Origin: Paenibacillaceae bacterium ZCTH02-B3
GTDB lineage: Bacteria; Bacillota; Bacilli; Paenibacillales; Paenibacillaceae
Direction: 5' to 3'
Length of the DNA: 48,424 bases
NCBI GenBank assembly: GCA_002159065.1
Contig: LZRV01000140.1
Location: 1 to 48,424 of the forward strand
Within the stretch, counting starts at the first letter, position 1, and the number at the start of each line of letters is the position of its first letter. This document shows, piece after piece, positions 1 through 8,357 of the stretch. Below the pieces are notes generated by a model. The model was not told where the DNA came from, did not search any database, and worked only from the letters and a program-made list of their open reading frames with translations. A program made the translations under genes and the position numbers.

Positions 1-244
1 CCCCTGTTGAGCGTCTTATCGAATCCGGAACGCTTTCGCCTGTCCAGATCCAATGGCTAAGGGAATTTCAGGCTTCCCAGGATCCGTTGGCTCTGCATCG
101 TCAATTGGAGGTGCTGCTTTCCCATCCCGAAACATCCGCCAATGTCACACCGAAACCCGTGATGGCTACCTGACGGCCTCATTGGGTAACAAAATTACGT
201 GAGTGATCCTTTTTCCTTCGGTAACATTTTTAAATGAGTTGACA
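1..244 (+). mobile_element. Right end of an insertion sequence (partial)
   Basis: The window opens inside what looks like an insertion sequence. A transposase-like C-terminal reading frame ends at 173. After it come two imperfect direct repeats, 185-206 and 220-242, both beginning GGTAACA and ending in a TGAG-TGA-like block. The second runs into TGAGTTGACA ending at 244. Read inward from 244 the end begins TGTCAACTCA, so it has the TGT/ACA terminus typical of DDE integrase-type elements with several subterminal transposase sites. The unrelated ccdA gene begins just beyond. The left end lies outside the window, so size and target duplication cannot be seen. Confidence 0.45.
3..173 (+). CDS. 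C-terminal fragment of a probable DDE integrase-type transposase
   Basis: This is an open frame entering from the left edge and stopping with TGA at 171-173, giving 56 residues. The fragment starts PVERLIESGTLSPVQIQWL and continues with a motif like DPLALHRQLEVLLSHPE. That pattern (short helix, a DP-LxLxxQIE helix, then a disordered tail) is how many integrase-core transposases end. No catalytic residue is in view, so the family assignment rests on tail style and on the terminal repeats that follow. It could also be the end of another helical protein. Confidence 0.4.
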   Translation, partial: PVERLIESGTLSPVQIQWLREFQASQDPLALHRQLEVLLSHPETSANVTPKPVMAT

Positions 245-268
245 CGCCGTTCCGCGGTCCCGGAAACG

Positions 269-985
269 TCAGAACATCAGCCATTCGGGGGTGATTTGGG
301 TGAGCCAGAGGGTGAGCATGTACATCCGGTCGGTGAACAGCAGGATGCCGAACAGGATCATGAGCGCGCCGCTGATTTTCATGATGCGGGCCGAATATTT
401 CAGGATCCAGCGGGCGGACCCGAGGAAGAACGCCAGCACGAAAAACGGCACGGCAAACCCGAGGGAGTAAGCGGCGGTCATCTGAAGCCACGCCCCGGGC
501 TGGGTGGCTGACAAGGCGATGATGGAACCGAGGATCGGGCCGATGCACGGAGACCAGCCCGCCGAAAAGCCGACGCCGGCGACGAAGGACCCGAGGTACC
601 CCGCCGGCCGCCAACGAATGGGGAGCTTCCGCTCTTTCATGAGGGCCTGCGGCTGAAACACCCCCATCAGGAAAAGCCCCATGAGCACGATGAAAATGGC
701 CGCCAGCATCCGGATCAGATCTTCGTGGTTGCGGAAGGCGTAGGCGAAGGAATTGGCCGCGTAGGCGAGGGTGAAAAAAAGAAGCGAAAAACCCAGCAGG
801 AAAAAGAACGTATGGGCCAGGGTCCGGGCCCGGACCTCCCGCGTGTTTTCCGTCTGCAGGCGGCTTACGGATATGCCGGTGATAAACGACAGATAGGTGG
901 GATACAGGGGCAGAAAACAGGGCGAAATGAACGATGCCAGCCCGCCCGCAAAAGCGAGGCCGACGGTTACGCTCTCCGCAGCCAT
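269..985 (-). CDS. ccdA: Cytochrome c biogenesis protein CcdA (thiol-disulfide transmembrane reductase)
   Basis: This 238-residue integral membrane protein of the DsbD/CcdA family carries reducing equivalents across the membrane to extracytoplasmic thiol oxidoreductases for cytochrome c maturation or spore coat/cortex thiol control. About six membrane segments are visible. The two redox cysteines sit in the expected motifs, SPCFLP (Cys23) and WSPCIGP (Cys147). Length matches the Bacillus protein (about 235 aa). The ATG at 985 has a GAGGGGGA ribosome site. It lies 13 nt after znuB and is probably the last gene of the zinc operon, an unusual partner. No thioredoxin-like partner (ResA, StoA) is adjacent. 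Confidence 0.93.
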   Translation of the reverse strand: MAAESVTVGLAFAGGLASFISPCFLPLYPTYLSFITGISVSRLQTENTREVRARTLAHTFFFLLGFSLLFFTLAYAANSFAYAFRNHEDLIRMLAAIFIVLMGLFLMGVFQPQALMKERKLPIRWRPAGYLGSFVAGVGFSAGWSPCIGPILGSIIALSATQPGAWLQMTAAYSLGFAVPFFVLAFFLGSARWILKYSARIMKISGALMILFGILLFTDRMYMLTLWLTQITPEWLMF

Positions 986-998
986 GATCCATTCCCCC

Positions 999-1802
999 TC
1001 ATATGCTCAGCCGGCGCGCCGCCAAGGCGACAACCAGCATGGCGATGAGCAGCAACACCACGGTGCCGCCGGGAGCGAGGTTCCACCAGCCGGCGGTCAA
1101 TAGCCCGAGGATCACCGCGATTTCGCCCGCCGCCACCGCGAGTCCCAGCGCCTGGCGAAAGCTGCGCGCCAGGGCAAGGGCGCAAGCCGCCGGTATGGTG
1201 ATGAGCGCCGAGACGAGCAGCGCGCCGACAATCTTGATGGCGGCGCTGATGACGAGCGCCGTCAGCACGCTCGCCAGCACGTTGAAGATGCGGACCGGAA
1301 GGCCGTTCACCGCGGCGGCGTCTTCGTCGAAAGCGAGCAGGAACAGTTCTTTTTGAAAAATGACGGCGAAAGCGAGCACCGCCGCGGCGATGGCCGAGAT
1401 GACGGCGAGATCCGTATCGTCCAGCGTGTAGATGCTGCCGAACAGATAGGAGGTGACATTGACGCTGAAGCCCATCCCCATGGTGAAAAACAGCGACGCC
1501 AGCGCGATGCCGCCCGCCATGATGACGGCGATGGACAGCTCGGCGTACGTCCGGTAGGCGCGGCGCAGCGCCTCGATGGCCAGCGACGCGGCGACGGCGA
1601 AGGCGATGCCGACGCCGATCGGGTACAGATTGATCAGAAAGCCGAGGGCGACCCCGGCGATGCTCACATGGGCGATGCCGTCCCCGATCATCGCCTGGCG
1701 CCTCAACACGAGGAATACCCCGACCGGGGCAGCCGTGAGGGCGATGAGCGCTCCCCCCGCGAGGGCGCGCAGAAAAAAACCGGCCGTAAACAGTTCCAGC
1801 AA
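999..1802 (-). CDS. znuB: Zinc ABC transporter permease ZnuB
   Basis: This 267-residue polytopic protein of the ABC-3 metal permease family forms the membrane channel of the high-affinity zinc (or manganese) importer together with the ATPase and binding protein encoded just upstream. The family motif around RRQAMIGDGIAHVSIAGVALG (residues about 34-54) is clear, and seven to eight hydrophobic segments fill the rest. It starts 4 nt after the znuC stop, which implies tight coupling. Zinc rather than manganese is favoured because the operon carries a Zur box and the binding protein has a histidine-rich loop. Confidence 0.93.
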   Translation of the reverse strand: MLELFTAGFFLRALAGGALIALTAAPVGVFLVLRRQAMIGDGIAHVSIAGVALGFLINLYPIGVGIAFAVAASLAIEALRRAYRTYAELSIAVIMAGGIALASLFFTMGMGFSVNVTSYLFGSIYTLDDTDLAVISAIAAAVLAFAVIFQKELFLLAFDEDAAAVNGLPVRIFNVLASVLTALVISAAIKIVGALLVSALITIPAACALALARSFRQALGLAVAAGEIAVILGLLTAGWWNLAPGGTVVLLLIAMLVVALAARRLSI

Positions 1803-1806
1803 GGCG

Positions 1807-2577
1807 TTACCCTTCCTTCGTGCGCAGGGTGTGCAGGAGATCGGTCTCCGCGCAGTCTTCCAGACCGTGCGAATGGCGGACGTAAAAGGAAAGGCGGCCG
1901 CTGGCGGTCTCGGGCTCCGGACCCAAATACGAACGGACCCGTTCGGTGTCGTGGGTCACCATCAGGAACGTCATGTTGTGTTTCTGGTGCATGTGCCTGA
2001 GCAGCCCGAAGAAATTGTCCTGCGTCTCCTCGTCCACGCCGGCCGTCGGCTCGTCCAGGATGAGCAGCCGCGGGTTTCCGATCAGGGCGCGGGCAAGGAA
2101 CACGCGCTGTTGCTGTCCGCCGGACAGGGCTCCGATCCGCCGCGATTCCAGGTCGGCGATGCCCAGCACCTCCAGGGCGTCCCGGCAGCGCGCCTGGTCC
2201 GCCCGGGTGACGCGGCGAAACAGCTTGCGCCGCCCGAACAGCCCCGACAGCACCACTTCCCTTACGGTGGCGGGAAACAGCGGGTTGAACGCCTTGCGCT
2301 GCGGCACATAGCCGATCAGATGCCAGTCCCGGAACCGTTCCGCAGGGACGCCGAACAGCCGGACCTCGCCCCTGTCGGGTTTGAGAAGCCCGACGATGAG
2401 GCGCAGAAGCGTCGTCTTGCCGGAGCCGTTGGGGCCGATGATCCCGACGAAATCGCGCTCGCGCACCGTCAGGCTGAGCCCGTCGATCACCTTCCGGTCG
2501 CCGAACGAAAACGACACGTTGTCCAATTCCACGACGGGCTGGTGACAATCTTCCGCCATTTCCGCCGCCAGCGCCAT
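1807..2577 (-). CDS. znuC: Zinc ABC transporter ATP-binding protein ZnuC
   Basis: This cytoplasmic ATPase subunit of the zinc importer has 256 residues from the chosen ATG at 2577. Walker A is GPNGSGKTT (residues 48-56), the signature is LSGGQQQR and Walker B is LLILDEPTAGVD, followed by an H-loop in MVTHDTERV. The frame stays open further upstream to 2688, but the ATG at 2577 has an AAGGAGG site 10 nt away and the extra residues look untranslated. It lies between znuA and znuB on the same strand, and the 115-nt gap to znuA is the only sizeable one in the operon. Confidence 0.93.
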   Translation of the reverse strand: MALAAEMAEDCHQPVVELDNVSFSFGDRKVIDGLSLTVRERDFVGIIGPNGSGKTTLLRLIVGLLKPDRGEVRLFGVPAERFRDWHLIGYVPQRKAFNPLFPATVREVVLSGLFGRRKLFRRVTRADQARCRDALEVLGIADLESRRIGALSGGQQQRVFLARALIGNPRLLILDEPTAGVDEETQDNFFGLLRHMHQKHNMTFLMVTHDTERVRSYLGPEPETASGRLSFYVRHSHGLEDCAETDLLHTLRTKEG

Positions 2578-2692
2578 GGGACGCCGCCCTCCTTCCTTCC
2601 GGCAGAGACCGCCGCTTCGTTCCGCCCGGCAGTTGTGCCCGCGTCCGGCGGCCTCCTTTCCGATCGCTTCACCCGGCTGCCGGAGCATCCGG

Positions 2693-3655
2693 TCAACCGA
2701 GGGCCTTTTTCAGATTTTCCAGATTCCGTTCCATCAGCGTGAGGTAGTTTTCGCCGTCTTTCTGCTGCTGGGGCGTCAGGCCCTCGAGCGGGTTCAGCGG
2801 CAGCGCCTCCGCTCCCGTCTCCCGCGCCAGGACCTGCGCCAGCCGATCCGAAACCAGCTCTTCGAAGAAGACCGCCTTCACGCCTCGTTCTTCCACCAGG
2901 CGTTTGACGGCGAGCAAATCCTGCGCCCGCGGCTCCGCGTCCGGGGCCAGTCCCATGACGGCCACCTGGTTCAGCCCGTAATCCCGGCAAAGGTAGCCGA
3001 ACGCCGCGTGGGAGACCACGATGTCTTTTCGAGGCAGGGCGGCCAATTCGCGGGCGTACCGCTCGTCCAGTTCGCGAAGCCGTTCCGTCAAAGCGGCGTG
3101 GCGGGCTTCGTAATGGGCGCGCCCTTCGGGATCGACCGCAAGGAACGCCGCCAGAATGTTGTCCGCCATGATCCGGGCGGATTTCGGGCTCACCCACACA
3201 TGGGGGTCGACATCCGGCCGGTCCCCGTCATGCCCGTGTCCGTCTTCTTCCCCGTGCGCCGTTTCTTCCCCGGAAGCGAGGATCAGGGGAATGCCTTCGC
3301 TCGCCTTCACCGGAAGCGGACCGTCGTCCCCGGCGACGGCGTCCAGCACGTCTCCGACCCAGGCCTCGAACCCTGCGCCGTTATAGATGAACAGATGCGC
3401 GCGGGAAATCGTCACCATATCCCGGCTGCCCGGGCTCCAGTCATGGGGTTCCACGCCCGCCGGCACGAGATTGACCACCTGCGCCCGCCTGCCGCCGATT
3501 TCTTCCGCCAAAAACGCCAGCGGGTACAGCGCCGTGACCGCCAGCACCCTGTCTCCCGCATCCATCTCCCGCCCGCCGCCCGTTGCGCAGCCGACCAGCG
3601 AGGCGAAAACCGCCGCCAGAAGCAACAGCGGCGCAGCCTTCTTCCGGATGTTCAT
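2693..3655 (-). CDS. znuA: Zinc-binding lipoprotein ZnuA (ABC transporter substrate-binding protein)
   Basis: This 320-residue cluster A-I metal-binding protein captures Zn(II) outside the membrane for ZnuBC. It begins with a type II signal peptide, lipobox LVGC with the acylated Cys at residue 23. The mature part shows the family ligands: His in GVEPHDWSPG, a flexible His/Asp/Glu-rich loop (HGEEDGHGHDGD) typical of zinc rather than manganese proteins, His in DPHVWVSP, and His in VVSHAAFGYL. ATG 3655 follows an AAGGAG site. It is the first gene of znuA-znuC-znuB-ccdA, directly downstream of a Zur box, so repression by zinc-loaded Zur is expected. Confidence 0.95.
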   Translation of the reverse strand: MNIRKKAAPLLLLAAVFASLVGCATGGGREMDAGDRVLAVTALYPLAFLAEEIGGRRAQVVNLVPAGVEPHDWSPGSRDMVTISRAHLFIYNGAGFEAWVGDVLDAVAGDDGPLPVKASEGIPLILASGEETAHGEEDGHGHDGDRPDVDPHVWVSPKSARIMADNILAAFLAVDPEGRAHYEARHAALTERLRELDERYARELAALPRKDIVVSHAAFGYLCRDYGLNQVAVMGLAPDAEPRAQDLLAVKRLVEERGVKAVFFEELVSDRLAQVLARETGAEALPLNPLEGLTPQQQKDGENYLTLMERNLENLKKALG

Positions 3656-3668
3656 GGGAACTCCTTAA

Positions 3669-3683
3669 TCGTAATGATTACGA
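3669..3683. promoter_or_regulatory. Zur box
   Basis: TCGTAATGATTACGA is a perfect 7-1-7 inverted repeat that matches the Bacillus Zur operator core. It lies between the -10 element and the ribosome site of znuA, so bound Zur would block transcription initiation or escape. Confidence 0.9.
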
Positions 3684-3688
3684 TCTGG

Positions 3689-3717
3689 ATTATAGGAAGG
3701 CGGCACCGCCTTGTCAA
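3689..3717 (-). promoter_or_regulatory. Consensus sigma-A promoter of the znu operon
   Basis: On the minus strand the -35 is TTGACA (3712-3717), the spacer is exactly 17 bp and the -10 is TATAAT (3689-3694). All twelve hexamer positions match consensus. The spacer contains an AAGGCGG/CCGCCTT inverted repeat that lies just after the metG stop, so it may also act as a weak terminator hairpin for metG. Confidence 0.85.
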
Positions 3718-3724
3718 GCAACGA

Positions 3725-5737
<2,013 letters not shown>

Positions 5738-6007
5738 TCACCTTCCTGCTTGTTCGGCCCGTTCGCCCTCGTCTCTGCCGCGCCGCGGACGGGGAGGCGG
5801 AACCGGATCGTATCCGCCGGGGTGGAACGGATGGCATTTGAGGAGGCGGCGCACCGCGTAATACGAGCCCAGCAGGGCGCCGTGGGTTTCGATCGCCTCC
5901 ATGGCATATTCGGAGCAGGTGGGCGCGAAACGGCATCTCGGCGGCAAAAGCGGCGAAATGAACTTTTTGTAAAGGCGAAGCGCACCGATCAGCACCCGGC
6001 TTACCAA
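5738..6007 (-). CDS. yidD: Membrane protein insertion efficiency factor YidD
   Basis: This 89-residue protein of the YidD/DUF37 family assists YidC-dependent membrane insertion at the inner face of the membrane. The diagnostic block [18 protein letters not shown], with both conserved cysteines, is present, as is [13 protein letters not shown]. The frame is open to 6061, but the family usually starts a few residues before [11 protein letters not shown] at 6007 lies 8-14 nt after a GGAGGAAAGGGGG ribosome site, so I chose it over the longer form. The tail is rich in Arg, Glu and Gly. In most bacteria yidD sits near rnpA-yidC; here it is linked to metG. Confidence 0.93.
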   Translation of the reverse strand: MVSRVLIGALRLYKKFISPLLPPRCRFAPTCSEYAMEAIETHGALLGSYYAVRRLLKCHPFHPGGYDPVPPPRPRRGRDEGERAEQAGR

Positions 6008-6029
6008 AACGGCGCCCCCTTTCCTCCGG

Positions 6030-6236
6030 TCAGGCCTCGGATAACCAGGTGTTGAACACAAGCACCATGACCGCGAGGGACAAAACCGCTCCCCCGAGCA
6101 GCCACAGCCCCTTCCTGACCTTCTGCTGGAAAAAACTCAGCACGCCCCAGCTGAGCAGCGATCCGATCAGCAAAATAAAAATCGCCCCGGTGATGAAAAA
6201 CGCGGGCGATACGTGCGATATGTCCGTGATGATCAC
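6030..6236 (-). CDS. Small two-segment membrane protein of unknown function
   Basis: This frame encodes 68 residues from GTG 6236, which has a well-placed AAGGAGG site seven nucleotides away. The frame extends to 6299 but the extra residues (Gly/Lys-rich) encode the ribosome site itself. Two hydrophobic segments, about residues 10-30 ([20 protein letters not shown]) and 42-63, flank a short basic loop QQKVRKG, giving a hairpin topology. No family was recognised. It lies 22 nt before yidD and may be co-transcribed with it. Confidence 0.7.
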   Translation of the reverse strand: MIITDISHVSPAFFITGAIFILLIGSLLSWGVLSFFQQKVRKGLWLLGGAVLSLAVMVLVFNTWLSEA

Positions 6237-6308
6237 CAGGTTTCCTCCTTCGCCCCCGCCTTTGCCGGTTCCGGGGATTTGTCCGCGTTTGGTTCCCATT
6301 ATACCGGT

Positions 6309-6788
6309 TCAGCCTGAGATAAACAATTCCACCTCTTCCGGTGCGACAGGGCGGCGTCGCAGGCGGACGATCAGCCGTCCGCCGCGGAGCGCTGCCCGTC
6401 CCGAGCGGGGAAACACGGGGCACGGAAGGCGGACGATGCGGGATCGGACATCCGGAAGTCCCGTCAGCTTCAGAAAATTCGCCGCGGCATACACCCGCAG
6501 ACGGCGAAGGTCGGTTCGCGCGGGCAGGCGGATCGCCACCGTGATGGAATCATTCCGCCGCGAGACGGCGACCGAGGATTGGGCGGCCTGGGTCTCCAAT
6601 TTGAGTTCCTGCTCCGAAAACCCCTCGTCCCTGAGGAGTTGCTCCACATACCTGTCCAGCCATTTCGGATCCTTCAGCCTTTCCCACGGCGCTCCGATGT
6701 CCCAGGGAAATTGCCTCGCCAGCCATTCCCGGTACTTTTCCCAATCCGCCCAGGGCGACTTGAATCCCCCGTTCCGGGACTCGTCCAT
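6309..6788 (-). CDS. Hsp20/alpha-crystallin-like protein, probably spore-associated (GerT-like)
   Basis: This frame encodes 159 residues. The N-terminal third is acidic and aromatic, with a motif FPWDIGAPWERLKDPKWLD and a helix DRYVEQLLRDEGF. From about residue 68 the pattern is beta-rich and resembles a degenerate Hsp20 domain (VAVSRRNDSITVAIRLP, then paired strands to the end). Spore proteins GerT and CotP of Bacillus have a similar plan. It diverges from the GerP-type cluster across a 110-bp intergenic region with CATATACTG close to its start, which resembles a sigma-K -10. Function is inferred from context; the Hsp20 fold is a moderate-confidence reading. Confidence 0.55.
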   Translation of the reverse strand: MDESRNGGFKSPWADWEKYREWLARQFPWDIGAPWERLKDPKWLDRYVEQLLRDEGFSEQELKLETQAAQSSVAVSRRNDSITVAIRLPARTDLRRLRVYAAANFLKLTGLPDVRSRIVRLPCPVFPRSGRAALRGGRLIVRLRRRPVAPEEVELFISG

Positions 6789-6898
6789 GCGGCATCCCCC
6801 GCTTTTGTCCGCTCTCCGTTGAAACCAGTATATGCGCCGGGCGTCTGTGACGGTTCATTCACCCAGACCATATGATGAAAGGGATGGAGGCTGGGAAC

Positions 6899-7105
6899 AT
6901 GCCCACGGTCAACAACATCTTCAATGTCAAAATTTCGAGCGTATTCAACAACGGCTCCGTCAATTTCGGCAACACGCTGCACAAAAACCACGTTATCAAC
7001 CAGAAAAGCGTGGGCGGCAGCCTGTCCATCGGCGACGCGTCCCTGACCTCGCAACGGGCGCTGAACAAGGTGAACGACCCCGACTTCCTCGATCAATCTC
7101 TCTGA
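6899..7105 (+). CDS. GerPA/GerPF-family spore germination protein
   Basis: This 68-residue protein starts MPTVNNIFNVKISSVFNNG, contains VNFGNTL and a central GGSLSIGDASL, and ends with NDPDFLDQSL. The order (short N-terminal strand, VNFGD-like motif, SxxGD-like motif, DPDxxDQ tail) is the signature of GerPA/GerPF, coat-localised proteins needed for germinant access to the inner spore. ATG 6899 is nine nucleotides after GGAGG; an in-frame ATG at 6872 lacks a site. It heads the plus-strand cluster, and CATATGATG at 6869-6877 could be a sigma-K -10. Confidence 0.82.
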   Translation: MPTVNNIFNVKISSVFNNGSVNFGNTLHKNHVINQKSVGGSLSIGDASLTSQRALNKVNDPDFLDQSL

Positions 7106-7137
7106 TCGAATCTGGCGGCGGAAACGAGGTGACGCCG

Positions 7138-7410
7138 GTGGTGAACATTTATATCTCATCCATTCGGATCCATGCCATCTGCAATCTCGGGTCCCTCAAT
7201 GTCGGAAAAACGATCCTGTGCCGCAACACGGCCCAAGCCGCCTGGACGGGCCGGGCGGAATTTTCCCCATCCGCCGTTCCCCGGGACGCCATTTCCGGGG
7301 GCGTTTCGCCCGAAAACGCCTTTCCCGGAAACGCCGTACCAGGGGAGGCCGAACCCGGGAACATTTCTGACGGAAATGCCGTGCCAAGGGACGGCGCGCC
7401 CGGGGGTTGA
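7138..7410 (+). CDS. GerPB/GerPD/GerPE-like short protein with repetitive Pro/Gly tail
   Basis: This frame encodes 90 residues from GTG 7138 (GTG 7141 is an equally possible start), after a GAGGTGA site. The first ~28 residues, MVNIYISSIRIHAICNLGSL then NVGKTILC, match the small GerP proteins in which a strand is followed by SxLxIG. The remaining ~45 residues are low complexity and built from a degenerate unit like NAFPG/NAVPG/EAEPG, echoed in the DNA as repeats of CCCGGAAACGCC-like blocks. Such a tail is longer and more repetitive than usual in GerPB or GerPD. Assignment to one subfamily is uncertain. Confidence 0.65.
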   Translation: MVNIYISSIRIHAICNLGSLNVGKTILCRNTAQAAWTGRAEFSPSAVPRDAISGGVSPENAFPGNAVPGEAEPGNISDGNAVPRDGAPGG

Positions 7411-7430
7411 GGCCGAAGGAGGAAACGCCC

Positions 7431-7763
7431 GTGCATATCGATCCCATATCCTATTTGCGCTTTGTTGAAAGCCGCATCCGCCTGCTGGAGGAAAGAACGG
7501 CGCGGCTGGAGGGGTTGGTGCAAACCCTTGAACGCCTGCTCCGGCAGCTCAAACCGGTGCACATCGACAACATTCATTACAAAATCCAGGAGCTGCACCT
7601 GCGCGACCTGTCGGGCACGCTGAACGTCGGGCTCACCGCCCTGACCGATCCCCAGCAGCTGGAAGAATGGCTGAAAAAGCAGCCGAACCCCGGGGAAATC
7701 GAAGGGCACGCGGGCGCCGCCGCCGAAGGCGGCGGGCGAAATTTTTCGCGGGAGGAACCGTAA
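7431..7763 (+). CDS. gerPC: GerPC-like spore germination protein
   Basis: This frame encodes 110 residues from GTG 7431, eight nucleotides after an AAGGAGG site. Residues 5-45 form a coiled coil (YLRFVESRIRLLEERTARLE onward), followed by the conserved block HIDNIHYKIQELHLRDLSGT and LNVGLT, which is typical of GerPC. The family member in Bacillus is about 200 residues, so this is a short version that keeps the coil and core and ends in an Ala/Gly-rich tail. The gene is immediately downstream of the GerPB-like gene and directly abuts the zinc-ribbon gene, TAA followed by ATG. Confidence 0.78.
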   Translation: MHIDPISYLRFVESRIRLLEERTARLEGLVQTLERLLRQLKPVHIDNIHYKIQELHLRDLSGTLNVGLTALTDPQQLEEWLKKQPNPGEIEGHAGAAAEGGGRNFSREEP

Positions 7764-8069
7764 ATGGCAAACGGAAAAGAAGAAAAACCCCGGTGCGTGC
7801 GCTGCGGAAAACCGGGGAAAAAAGACGATCTGTATTGCACCGGATGCGGCGCCCCGCTGGTCAACCGCTGCCTTTACCAGGGGGACCTGCTGAACGACCC
7901 GTGCAATCATATCAACGACAGGACGGCGGCGTTCTGCGCCCGCTGCGGTTCCCGCACGGCGTTCTGGAAAGCGGGGCTGGTCCATGCTCCCTACCCGGAA
8001 AACAAGGTGTTCCATGTAAACGAGCTGGAGGAAATGAAGTGGTTCCTCCATCCCTTTTTTGCCGACTGA
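7764..8069 (+). CDS. Double zinc-ribbon protein in the GerP cluster
   Basis: This 101-residue protein has two Cys-pair modules. The first is CVRCGKPGKKDDLYCTGCG (residues about 11-29), a standard zinc-ribbon. The second pairs an early Cys (about residues 36 and 47) with CARCG near residue 58. The C-terminal 40 residues carry no cysteine and end with an aromatic motif, EEMKWFLHPFFAD. The start codon directly follows the GerPC-like stop. Zinc ribbons are not part of the canonical gerPABCDEF operon, so a new coat or regulatory partner is possible. Function is unknown. Confidence 0.72.
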   Translation: MANGKEEKPRCVRCGKPGKKDDLYCTGCGAPLVNRCLYQGDLLNDPCNHINDRTAAFCARCGSRTAFWKAGLVHAPYPENKVFHVNELEEMKWFLHPFFAD

Positions 8070-8191
8070 CGGGACGAATTCCGGCGCCGTTTGGACAAAC
8101 GCACAAGACAACGGGGCAAATACGCATAGGATGAATGGTGTGACCGCCCCTGCAGGCGTCACGCATTCCATGTGCCGGGAGGGAGATGGGA

Positions 8192-8281
8192 ATGAGCTGC
8201 TCTGTCGCTGGCGCCGCCCGTACCGCGGCTTTCGTGCTCGTGTTGTTCATTCTGCTGGTCATCATTCTTCGCGCGTGGTAA
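8192..8281 (+). CDS. YjcZ-like sporulation micropeptide
   Basis: This 29-residue frame, MSCSVAGAAR followed by a hydrophobic run FVLVLFILLVIIL, ends RAW. The plan, a tiny polar Gly/Ala/Cys-rich head and one membrane span, matches YjcZ-family sporulation peptides, which usually read FALIVVLFILLIII. A strong GGAGGGAGA site lies five nucleotides upstream. The usual glycine-rich head is replaced by an Ala/Ser head and the usual Cys end by Arg-Ala-Trp. A terminator follows 27 nt later. CATAGGATG about 65 nt upstream resembles a sigma-K -10. Confidence 0.7.
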   Translation: MSCSVAGAARTAAFVLVLFILLVIILRAW

Positions 8282-8307
8282 ATCCGGACGCGCACCCATC
8301 TCGCCCG

Positions 8308-8347
8308 AACCGGAGGCCGTTCGCGTGGGAACCGCCTCCGGTTTTCG
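8308..8347 (+). terminator. Intrinsic terminator after the spore cluster
   Basis: The inverted repeat AACCGGAGGC (8308-8317) / GCCTCCGGTT (8334-8343) has a 16-nt loop and a short T run. It lies between the convergent YjcZ-like and DUF1361 genes and could serve both strands, more strongly the plus strand. Confidence 0.6.
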
Positions 8348-8357
8348 GTTCGTCGGC

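Noticed and set aside
3695-3711. Hairpin after metG as a full intrinsic terminator
   Set aside because: The stem is followed by CCTATAAT rather than a T run, so it was kept only as a possible weak terminator inside the znu promoter spacer.
7149-8171. Long minus-strand frame across the GerP-type cluster
   Set aside because: It is the shadow of several short real genes with good ribosome sites and known motifs on the plus strand.
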